Origin: a virus
IMG/VR virus record: IMGVR_UViG_3300032046_000037
Coordinates: 1 to 51,656 of that record
Length of the DNA: 51,656 nt
Direction: 5' to 3' (one strand)
Below, one piece after another: positions 15,852 through 23,923 of this stretch (position 1 is its first letter; each line of letters starts with the position of its first letter). The position numbers were made by a program, and so were the translations under genes. The notes under the pieces are model-generated. The model was given only the letters and a program-made list of their open reading frames with translations, made no database searches and was not told where the DNA came from.

Positions 15852-17471
15852 ATGAGGCAACTATTCTTATCTGTATTACTTTTGGTTTTGTTGAGTAGTC
15901 CTCTCTGGGCTGCTACTACTTATTATTGCGACCCTAATGGCCGCAACGATGCCAATGGGTTAGACCCGGCACACGCTTGGGGAACGTTGCAATCTGTTAA
16001 TATAGCTGGCAAATTTAATGGTGTGATAATCAAAAGCGGGGATACCGTCAAATTAAGGACTGGATTTCACGGCCGGTTTGTAATAAGTTCTAAAGATAAC
16101 ACAGATTACATCACTATCGAAGCAGATGACGGCGCTGTTGCTGATGTGAATTATGTGCAAATCAAGTATAGTGATTACTGGTGTATAAAGGGTTTGCGGA
16201 TAAGTCCTGAGTTTGACGGGCCTATTACCGAACCGTTAACCGACTACTTCGTGATGGTTCGTATTGTCAGTGGCAATCATTATATCACAGTCGAGGACTG
16301 CAACATTTTCACTGTCGCAGATACTTCCTTGTGGGAACCAAACGACTGGGATGACCTTAGTTGTCAGGGAATAGATGCCGGCAATGGTATAGGCACAGGC
16401 GGAATCATTCGTAATAATTTTATACATAATGTGGGTCGTGGGATGTGCACGAATGGTTGTAATGGTGCTCTTATAGAAAACAATACTATTGATGGTTTTT
16501 CTGGGGATGGCATTGTTACTAATAATTCTGGTGGAACTATTCAGAGAGTTCAGGACAACCGTATTATAAATGTTTATACTGATAATAATAAGGACACGCA
16601 TTCAGATGCAATTCACGTAAGCGGGAACAACATAATCGTTCGGCGTAATTATATTTGTGCAAGGACAGACCCTAATCGCACGTCAGATGGAGGGTTACAA
16701 GGGATTTATCAAAATGGTGCTAGTCCACTAACTAATAGCACAATCGAAAACAATGTCGTTATGGCCAAAAATGAGAGATGGGGCATTTCTTTTGGTGCTG
16801 ATTCAAATAATGTAAAGATTCTTAATAATACAGTTCTAAGACCTTATAATACTGGGGAGTGGCCGGATATAAATGCTGGTTCATCTTCTCAACATAACAT
16901 TATAATCAGGAACAACATTGCCGACAATTTCCCGGCAAATGACCCATCCAGGAACCTCGTGGTTGACCACAATTTCGATATAAGCAACTATAACCCCCTT
17001 GTTGAGTTTGTTGACTATGTCCACGGTAATGTGCACTTGGCCGCCGACAGCAATTTTATAGATAAAGGGCTTGCTGTTGACGTGAACGCTCCGACTGATG
17101 ACCTTGACGGCCTATCGAGACCGCAGGGGACATATTTTGATATTGGTGCCTATGAATATATTCCCATTGTCGGAAGTAATGACCCTGAACTTGATACCAT
17201 TGGCAACAAGTCTGTCAATGAAAATTCTACACTCACCTTCGATGTAAATGCTTGCGATGTCGATGGAGACACTATTGTTTATTCCTGCAATTATCTTCCC
17301 TCTGGGGCGACTTTTTCCGTAAAGACTTTCGCCTGGATGCCGACCCATCGTCAGTCCGACTCTTATCAGGTCCGATTTTATGTTTCGGATGGCAAGGGTG
17401 GAGTCGATAGCGAGTTAATCACAATAACTGTTAATAATGTTCCACGATACGGTATTTTCAGGAGACAATAA
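15852..17471 (+). CDS. Secreted beta-helix protein with cadherin-like end (539 aa)
   Basis: Residues 1-20 are a classical Sec signal peptide (MRQLFLSVLLLVLLSSPLWA, then ATT). From about 22 there is a DUF1565-type start (YYCDPNGRNDANGLDP...WGTLQS), then PbH1-like beta-helix rungs with NN-rich turns up to about 430. Residues 440-535 form an Ig/cadherin-like domain (SVNENSTLTFDVNACDVDGDT...VRFYVSDGKGG). Such architecture is common in bacterial surface proteins. A Sec signal on a phage structural-region protein is unusual: it would go to the envelope, not into the cytoplasmic virion assembly line. Confidence 0.8.
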   Translation: MRQLFLSVLLLVLLSSPLWAATTYYCDPNGRNDANGLDPAHAWGTLQSVNIAGKFNGVIIKSGDTVKLRTGFHGRFVISSKDNTDYITIEADDGAVADVNYVQIKYSDYWCIKGLRISPEFDGPITEPLTDYFVMVRIVSGNHYITVEDCNIFTVADTSLWEPNDWDDLSCQGIDAGNGIGTGGIIRNNFIHNVGRGMCTNGCNGALIENNTIDGFSGDGIVTNNSGGTIQRVQDNRIINVYTDNNKDTHSDAIHVSGNNIIVRRNYICARTDPNRTSDGGLQGIYQNGASPLTNSTIENNVVMAKNERWGISFGADSNNVKILNNTVLRPYNTGEWPDINAGSSSQHNIIIRNNIADNFPANDPSRNLVVDHNFDISNYNPLVEFVDYVHGNVHLAADSNFIDKGLAVDVNAPTDDLDGLSRPQGTYFDIGAYEYIPIVGSNDPELDTIGNKSVNENSTLTFDVNACDVDGDTIVYSCNYLPSGATFSVKTFAWMPTHRQSDSYQVRFYVSDGKGGVDSELITITVNNVPRYGIFRRQ

Positions 17472-17508
17472 CGAAAAAGTTGATAGTCTTTATGAAAGGA
17501 GCCCTAAA

Positions 17509-18174
17509 ATGTTAAGAAAACTAATTGCTGCAACGATGTTAGTATTTATGACGCTTTGTCTTGTTCTGCCCCTGACGCCAGTGGGAGCAGTTTTGACAAA
17601 GACGACCACGATTGACCAGATTGATGCCTGGCAAGCTGTTACTGCCGGAACTTTGGTAGTAGGAACGTCCAAAAGCGTTTCTGATAGTTATAGTGCAGTT
17701 CTGTATATTGAGACTGCTTACATAGAAGCTGATGCCACTGATGGCGTTGAAATTATGATTGAAGTTTCTTATGGTGACGATGACTGGATGTTACTTACTA
17801 TGGTTAAAGGAACAGCAGAGACTACGGTAACTACTACAACGGTTGGTGCCGTAACTGATGCCAATTCAGTAATTGACCTTACAGATTCCGCAACAGGGGC
17901 TTTTGATGTTGTAGGCAGAAAATGGTTTATTAAAGATGGAACGATAGGAAATTCCGAATCCGTGCGAACCAAAGCCAATGCTGCCAATGCAGTAACTTTG
18001 TGCAGTGGTATTATGCGTTCCCACGCTTCCGGGGTAAGTGTATATGACCGAGTAGATGAGTGGGTAATTCAAATACCGGTTGGTGTCGCATACGTAAGGA
18101 CTTTATGTAATAATGTAGATGCCACTTGCGACTGTGCTTTTACCAGTCGCATATCAAAGGTAACAGGACTATGA
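17509..18174 (+). CDS. Secreted beta-rich protein (221 aa)
   Basis: ATG 17509 follows AAAGGAG by seven bases. Residues 1-27 are a signal peptide (MLRKLIAATMLVFMTLCLVL, cleavage expected after VGA). The mature part is rich in Thr, Val and Ala strands and has the repeated YIEADATDGVEIMIEVSYGDDDW pattern of a beta-sandwich. Its stop overlaps the next start (ATGA), so the pair is translationally coupled. Function unknown. Confidence 0.7.
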   Translation: MLRKLIAATMLVFMTLCLVLPLTPVGAVLTKTTTIDQIDAWQAVTAGTLVVGTSKSVSDSYSAVLYIETAYIEADATDGVEIMIEVSYGDDDWMLLTMVKGTAETTVTTTTVGAVTDANSVIDLTDSATGAFDVVGRKWFIKDGTIGNSESVRTKANAANAVTLCSGIMRSHASGVSVYDRVDEWVIQIPVGVAYVRTLCNNVDATCDCAFTSRISKVTGL

Positions 18175-19031
18175 GGCGGATACTACTGATTTTTATTTTA
18201 CTGATTTGCTCGACTACAGTTAGTTTGTCCCAACAAATAAAACCAATGCTGGGGGAGCGACTTAACTGGTCTCATCCTCTCGCCAGAGGTCTTGTCAGCT
18301 GCTGGCTGATGAATGAGGGCCGTGGGAACAAAGTTTATGATTTGAGCGGCAATAGCATCACTTTAGCATTGACTAATATAGGATGGACACCAGGCAAAAC
18401 AGGGTTTTCTATACTCATTAACAGCACTTCTGATACTGTCATAGCAAATCAACCAGTTGCTTCGCAAACGGAAGGCACAATAGTTTTTATAATCAAAAAA
18501 ATTAGTAGTTATGGGTCGGATACGGCACTTTGTCAGGTTGATACTACTGCTTTGGATAGTTCACACGTTTTAAGTTTGCGATGTGTAGGTGGGGGCTCCA
18601 TTAGATTTTACCCTAACCTAACCCAAGATAGTGATAAGTATTGGTCTTTTGGCAACCACAGCACGACACTACCTGCTTATGAGACAGTATCACTGGTAGT
18701 TGTATGGAAACAGAACAGGTTGCTTCAAGGTTATCGGAATGGAATGCTTTATGGCGTGCAAACGGGCACTACAGCTTGGACTGCATCAAGTTGGTCTGCT
18801 AATGAGATATTTAGTATGAACAAGCCATCAGGTACGGTAAATGCCTGTATTGAGTTAGCATATATTTTCAATCGTGCCTTGTCTGCCTCTGAAATCGCCT
18901 GGCTTTACAAACAGCCATTTGCGATGTTCGACACATATCCTGTCTGGTGGTTTTACATTTTTGGTGAAGGTGCGGGGGGACAGATGATTTTTGGCGGGCA
19001 AAGAATTTTAGATGGTGGTGTAGTTAGATAG
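18171..19031 (+). CDS. Secreted LamG/ConA-like lectin protein (286 aa)
   Basis: The start at 18171 overlaps the previous stop. Residues 1-20 form a signal peptide (MRRILLIFILLICSTTVSLS). The mature protein opens with the LamG-type sequence LARGLVSCWLMNEGRGNKVYDLSG and ends with RALSASEIAWLYKQPFAMF, the usual end of phage and bacterial LamG domains. It should bind glycans or act as an adhesive head decoration. In other phages this kind of LamG protein lacks a signal peptide. Confidence 0.8.
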   Translation: MRRILLIFILLICSTTVSLSQQIKPMLGERLNWSHPLARGLVSCWLMNEGRGNKVYDLSGNSITLALTNIGWTPGKTGFSILINSTSDTVIANQPVASQTEGTIVFIIKKISSYGSDTALCQVDTTALDSSHVLSLRCVGGGSIRFYPNLTQDSDKYWSFGNHSTTLPAYETVSLVVVWKQNRLLQGYRNGMLYGVQTGTTAWTASSWSANEIFSMNKPSGTVNACIELAYIFNRALSASEIAWLYKQPFAMFDTYPVWWFYIFGEGAGGQMIFGGQRILDGGVVR

Positions 19032-19041
19032 GAGTATTAAA

Positions 19042-19716
19042 ATGAAAAAGGCAATTTTGGTTTTAATGTTATGTCTGTCAAGTCTGTGTTTTGCGGATTA
19101 TCTTGGCTCGTGGAAGATAGGTGATTATGTTACTATTACAGCCACGACCCATCAATTCAGCACGGGCAATGCTTATGCTGCAACCGGCAACGTCACATAT
19201 TCCATTTACGAGGATAGTAACGCTACGCAGTTAATAGATGCCAATGCAATGCCAACTTTTGACAGCATAACCGGACTCTATCTTGGCAGACAGCAGTTGA
19301 CCACCGCCTTAGGATTTGAGAGGAGCAAACACTATACCGTTTTGGTGAAGGCGACTGTCGATAGCGTTTCTGCAATCACAACCCACACTTTTCAGATAAA
19401 CGCAGCGGTAGATGTTAATACTGTTGGGGAAGAAGTACCTATTACTGATGACAGATTCGATGACCTTGACTCCGCCCTTGCCGCCGCACAAGGAGATATT
19501 ACCGCTTTACAGGGAGACATTGTTACGATTTTGGGTTGGAGTGATGGTTCGGGATTTACGGATATACCCTGGAATGCAGCGTGGACGACTGAAGTTACCG
19601 CCGCTGTGCCTGATGCCAATAGTATCTTGGATAACGTGATGGCCGGACATAAAACCACTGGAACTTTCGGTGGAACATTATGGGCAATTTGGCAGAAAGT
19701 TATATTGTTGAGGTGA
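19042..19716 (+). CDS. Secreted Ig-like protein (224 aa)
   Basis: Residues 1-18 form a signal peptide (MKKAILVLMLCLSSLCFA). Residues 20-125 resemble an Ig-like sandwich (WKIGDYVTITATTHQFSTG...VTYSIYEDSN). The C-terminal third has a short helix with ALAAAQGDITALQGDI and then a domain like those found at the ends of phage LamG/Ig tail proteins. It is the last of four consecutive genes with Sec signals. Confidence 0.7.
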   Translation: MKKAILVLMLCLSSLCFADYLGSWKIGDYVTITATTHQFSTGNAYAATGNVTYSIYEDSNATQLIDANAMPTFDSITGLYLGRQQLTTALGFERSKHYTVLVKATVDSVSAITTHTFQINAAVDVNTVGEEVPITDDRFDDLDSALAAAQGDITALQGDIVTILGWSDGSGFTDIPWNAAWTTEVTAAVPDANSILDNVMAGHKTTGTFGGTLWAIWQKVILLR

Positions 19717-19720
19717 GAAG

Positions 19721-20116
19721 ATGCTTGGATTATCGTGCCAATATGACCCGGCTTCCCACTTTCTATTTGAGGGAAACTCCGAACCCGAATTGATGAGGTG
19801 GGTCAGGAGACAGTTACCCGAAGCCTCGCCTCTGCAGAACCAACTATTTATGTATCACCACCTCAAAGAGGATACCTTCGTCATAGGACTCTGGATAGAC
19901 AAACCACGTGGCAGGTTCGTGGATGCACTGAATATAGGTTATTCACTGACTGGCTTCGACAGGAGTATGGCACAGGGATTCATCCAGCACCTTATACATC
20001 CTGTTACGGCGGAAGAGACGATAAGAATGTTGCAGGAACACAAGACCGATTTTGACCACATTACCCAAAATAAAGCAGCGGCGGTTCAGGAGACTAATGA
20101 GAGAATGGGGGGATAG
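19721..20116 (+). CDS. Hypothetical protein (131 aa)
   Basis: Starts five bases after the previous stop, with GGTGAGAAG upstream. Mixed alpha/beta, with a conserved-looking LDQ-like patch and an amphipathic helix at the C-terminus. No family was recognised. Confidence 0.55.
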   Translation: MLGLSCQYDPASHFLFEGNSEPELMRWVRRQLPEASPLQNQLFMYHHLKEDTFVIGLWIDKPRGRFVDALNIGYSLTGFDRSMAQGFIQHLIHPVTAEETIRMLQEHKTDFDHITQNKAAAVQETNERMGG

Positions 20117-20119
20117 ATT

Positions 20120-20308
20120 ATGGAAAAGACAGACCACGACCTTCTGATAGAGAATAATATAGTATTAAATCTACTGGCAAATGAGTTCAAAAACCATCTC
20201 CATCGCCATTGGGAAATAACCATGATAGCTCTTGCTTCGGGGATGACGGGGGTAATTAGCTTGATAGTGAGTGTTATTGTTCTTTTCTGCATCAAGAGAG
20301 GTGGATGA
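20120..20308 (+). CDS. Small membrane protein (62 aa)
   Basis: One transmembrane helix at residues 33-58 (ITMIALASGMTGVISLIVSVIVLF) ends in KRGG. The N-terminus is polar. It overlaps the next gene by four bases. A holin-like or virion membrane peptide is possible. Confidence 0.6.
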   Translation: MEKTDHDLLIENNIVLNLLANEFKNHLHRHWEITMIALASGMTGVISLIVSVIVLFCIKRGG

Positions 20309-21222
20309 TGACCTCGGAATATGATGCAAGTTTCCTTTCACTGGCCGTTGCCGATACCAGAAGGAACATAGATGAGCCTATCATCAGTGCCAAGTATTCT
20401 ACTGCCGACATCATCAGACAGTTGGAGGCTTCCTACTCACAAATCCTCGGCGAATTGAACAGAAATACAAAAACTCCAGTTGTATTGAAGCCGGAGATTA
20501 CGGTGGGGGATGGGATATATAACTATGAACTGCCCCCCATCATAGCGTCCGTGTATGCCGTGTATGAACAGAATGAAAACGGATACAAGGTATTCTTTGA
20601 TTCAAGGGGAAGATTCAATCAATATGGACGAGGAATATGGATAGAAGGCAAGACGTTGTGCGTCCAGAATCCAGCCGATATAGGGGTTGGAACTATCCTG
20701 ACTATCGAATGTCTGCCACTTGGAACGGCCCGGTTGCATAATGGAGTATGCACCATAAGTGTAGCAGGAGATAAAGTAACACTTGCTGCCACTCCAAATG
20801 CAGGGACGCTGGATACTCACCAAAATGCCTATGCTGGGTCGATACTGCGAATCATAAAGGTATCCGGGGCAGGGGCAACGGGTGATTATATACAAGAGAG
20901 GATTATCACCGATTATGACAATACCACTCGTGTGGCTACTTTGAAAACTGCTCTTACCCCCAAACCAGTAGCCGGGACAAACGGGTCAATCTTTTATGAA
21001 ATAGCCCCTGCAATCAACCAAGGTTTGGATAGCATCATTGCGGCCTACACTGCTTACTACTTCATCAGTCTGGAGGGGAACCAAAAAAGAGCAATATCCA
21101 TATTGGCACTTTATCGTGACCAAATCAGACACCTGCGACTCACGGCTTATTATTCTAATTTGCAGGAAGCCAGTGTTGTGCATGGTGACGACTATCGAAA
21201 TCGCCGGTATAGGAATTACTGA
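20305..21222 (+). CDS. Head-tail adaptor-like protein (305 aa)
   Basis: ATG 20305 overlaps the preceding gene (20308 is an alternative). The helical N-terminus (YSTADIIRQLEASYSQILGELNRNTK), a beta-rich centre and the long helical C-terminus with LALYRDQIRHLR suit the adaptor or gatekeeper that joins portal to tail in short-tailed phages. This rests on position and shape. Confidence 0.5.
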   Translation: MMTSEYDASFLSLAVADTRRNIDEPIISAKYSTADIIRQLEASYSQILGELNRNTKTPVVLKPEITVGDGIYNYELPPIIASVYAVYEQNENGYKVFFDSRGRFNQYGRGIWIEGKTLCVQNPADIGVGTILTIECLPLGTARLHNGVCTISVAGDKVTLAATPNAGTLDTHQNAYAGSILRIIKVSGAGATGDYIQERIITDYDNTTRVATLKTALTPKPVAGTNGSIFYEIAPAINQGLDSIIAAYTAYYFISLEGNQKRAISILALYRDQIRHLRLTAYYSNLQEASVVHGDDYRNRRYRNY

Positions 21223-21227
21223 TACTA

Positions 21228-23750
21228 ATGGCTGATGTTCTTTTAGATTCTGGGATAAAAATGGAGACTGAAGGGGGAGTTCCTGCCCCGGTGATGCGGG
21301 GAGATTTCGTGCCTTCGGTCGATGCAACTCTTGTAGATGGATTTGGTCTAACTACACCCTGGGGCGGAGGGGCATTGGTTAGAGACTATGGAGCATATTA
21401 CGATGAGTCAGGTTCTGCAGAGGCACAACGAATGAACGACTTGGTTGACTTGATTAGGAACATAGCGACCACCGCCAAACAAACGGTAATCAATTATAGT
21501 TTTGGCGGAATGGTTGGGGCGGCAGGCCCTCCGGGACCATCAGGACCACCGGGATTGCCCGGCGTTGGAATAATGGGACCTGCTGGTGCAAAAGGTCTGG
21601 CAGGAACAATTCTCATCCATCAACCCACCTGGACTGGGGACTTCTATTCCAATACTCCGACTGCTGGAAAGGTGTCGTGGTCAACTGGGACACTGACATA
21701 TCAAGGGGCCGAATATACAATAACAGCAAATTCGGCAGGGACTACAGATACGTTTATATACTGGGACTTGGCTTCTTCTACAATCTTTCAATCCACTAAT
21801 GACAGGAACGAAGCGGTTGGTGCAGATAGGTTCTTGATGTGTTACAACGATGAAGGGAGTGCCTTTGATATTACCGGCGGCCAGATGATTCCGGGGCAGT
21901 TAATTCTAGATGAAACCATCCTTGCTGATGCTTTGGCCGACAATGCAGTTACAACTGCCAAACTCGAATCACTTGCCGTGGATGCTTCCAAGTTGGCTAG
22001 TTCGGCTGTCACCGAAGGTAAGATAGCGGCTGCTGCCGTGACTGCTGCCAAGACATCTCTTGCTGCCATCAATGCCACGACTGGGACACTTAATAATAAT
22101 ACAGTGGGGACTAACCAGATTTACAATGGGGCAGTTACGACATTAAAGATTCTGGCAGATGCGGTTACAGCAGCCAAGATAAATGTGGCGGGACTTGATG
22201 GAACAACCGGCGATGTTTCGGCCAACCATATAGTGGCCACTATGTTACAAGCAGGATGTGTCACTACCGAAAAGATTTATGCCGGGGCTGTCACGGCTAA
22301 TAAATTGACTCTTCTTAATTTCATATTGTCGGAGGGAATTTGGACCGACAACTCACCCACAGCAGTTGAAGTTACTTGGGCTGGTTGCAAGGTCGTATAT
22401 AATGGAACGGAGTATCCGATTGTTATGGGGGGTAATACTTCCGATAAATTCATCTATTGGCAATCTGCCTCTCCATATGAATTTGCAACATCAGATACTC
22501 TTCCTTCTCTTGGTGATAGCGACTTCATTGTAGCGGAAAATCTGTTGGGGACCCATATTCTTGTTTGGAACTCAACGGTGGTAGATGGAGGCAGGATAAG
22601 GACGGGGAGTGTAACGGCCACACAGATTCAGGCATCGACAATAACGGCCAACGAGTTGGCTGCCGATGCAGTGATAGCGGCCAAGATACTTGCAGGGGCA
22701 GTCACAACGGCCAAACTCACCATAGCCAGCCACTTTGTTGATAACTTGGTCTTAACGAATAATAGTCCATCAGCCGGATATATTGCGTGGTCTGCTTGCA
22801 CCATGACTTATAATGGGACGCAACAATCTATTTCGGGGGGTAATACCGCTGAAAAATATATATATTGGGATTTTGATACAACTCCTACTGTGTTCCGAAC
22901 TTCCGCCACTAAACCATCACTGACGGCATCCGATTGTCTGATTGCCATTAACGATACCGGAACTGCCAGACAGGTTCTGGGGGCTACTCTGATTCACGGC
23001 AATTCCATTATGGCAGGGTCCATCTATGCAGATGAGATTGCTGCCCTTACAATCACGGCAGCGAAGATTGCTACTGATGCCATAACCGCCGACAAAATTC
23101 AAGCTAATGCCGTAACAGCCAATAAGATTCTGGCAGGAGAGATAGGCACCAATCATCTGGTTGCAGGGGCAGTTACTTCGGCAAAGATAGCTGCCAATAC
23201 CATTGTAGCTGCCAATATAGCTACCGGGGTTATAACGGCTAATGAAGTAAATGTTGCTTCGCTTAAAGCCGCTATCCTTACTGTAGGATGTATAACTGCG
23301 GCATCAGGTTACATAGCGGATTTGGCCGTAGAAACACTCAAAATAAAGGGGTCGGCAGTAACCACGCCTAAAATAGCGGATGATGCTACCCGAATACTTG
23401 AGATGGAAAATACGGCAGGGGGTGTGGAATACGGCACAACAGAGGTAACAATACAATCTTGCCCAATAACAAGTTTGGGGAATGGAATAACCGTATTTTT
23501 TAATACGAAACTAGTATCAGTTGCACCTCCTTATACCGCTTATACCACTTTAAGGTTATTAAGGAACACTACACAAATATGGATGGCCGATTATAGTATT
23601 GGAACGAGTCAAGAAGTCTCTTATACCAAACTGGATTTCCCAGTGGCGGGAAGTTATACGTATTATCTCATGGCCAAAATATACTATGTAAATAAAAACG
23701 GAATAGCATCAGAACGGGTTATAAAATTAGAGGAATCAAAGGGCAAATGA
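21228..23750 (+). CDS. Tail fibre with collagen-like segment (840 aa)
   Basis: Residues 95-120 hold collagen-like Gly-X-Y triplets (GPPGPSGPPGLPG...GPAGAKG), known in phage fibres as trimerising stalks. From about 220 the protein repeats AVTAAKI / ITANELAADAV units, a hydrophobic, Ala-Thr-rich coiled or beta-spiral stalk. Three copies of an Ile-Trp-like globular segment (TPTAGKVSWSTGTLTY, SPTAVEVTWAGCKVVY, SPSAGYIAWSACTMTY) follow the same pattern and look like repeated receptor-binding modules. The last 110 residues are a beta-rich tip. Confidence 0.85.
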   Translation: MADVLLDSGIKMETEGGVPAPVMRGDFVPSVDATLVDGFGLTTPWGGGALVRDYGAYYDESGSAEAQRMNDLVDLIRNIATTAKQTVINYSFGGMVGAAGPPGPSGPPGLPGVGIMGPAGAKGLAGTILIHQPTWTGDFYSNTPTAGKVSWSTGTLTYQGAEYTITANSAGTTDTFIYWDLASSTIFQSTNDRNEAVGADRFLMCYNDEGSAFDITGGQMIPGQLILDETILADALADNAVTTAKLESLAVDASKLASSAVTEGKIAAAAVTAAKTSLAAINATTGTLNNNTVGTNQIYNGAVTTLKILADAVTAAKINVAGLDGTTGDVSANHIVATMLQAGCVTTEKIYAGAVTANKLTLLNFILSEGIWTDNSPTAVEVTWAGCKVVYNGTEYPIVMGGNTSDKFIYWQSASPYEFATSDTLPSLGDSDFIVAENLLGTHILVWNSTVVDGGRIRTGSVTATQIQASTITANELAADAVIAAKILAGAVTTAKLTIASHFVDNLVLTNNSPSAGYIAWSACTMTYNGTQQSISGGNTAEKYIYWDFDTTPTVFRTSATKPSLTASDCLIAINDTGTARQVLGATLIHGNSIMAGSIYADEIAALTITAAKIATDAITADKIQANAVTANKILAGEIGTNHLVAGAVTSAKIAANTIVAANIATGVITANEVNVASLKAAILTVGCITAASGYIADLAVETLKIKGSAVTTPKIADDATRILEMENTAGGVEYGTTEVTIQSCPITSLGNGITVFFNTKLVSVAPPYTAYTTLRLLRNTTQIWMADYSIGTSQEVSYTKLDFPVAGSYTYYLMAKIYYVNKNGIASERVIKLEESKGK

Positions 23751-23923
23751 AAAAATATGTAATATATGATAAAGAAGGAAATATCTTGTCTTTTGGGATT
23801 CACTCAAATCAAACATTTGAGGATTTACAGCAACAGGGAAAACGGATTATTGAAGTCTCGTCTTTGTCCTCTGATTTAGACCTTACTCACAAAATAGTTG
23901 ACGGAAAGGTAGTAGATAAATGA
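23747..23923 (+). CDS. Small protein after the tail fibre (58 aa)
   Basis: The ATG overlaps the fibre stop (ATGA), and its own stop overlaps the next start, so it is coupled both ways. Residues 1-20 (MKKYVIYDKEGNILSFGIHS) and the end KIVDGKVVDK are the pattern of small tail-fibre-associated phage proteins. Fibre assembly or attachment is a likely role. Confidence 0.65.
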   Translation: MKKYVIYDKEGNILSFGIHSNQTFEDLQQQGKRIIEVSSLSSDLDLTHKIVDGKVVDK

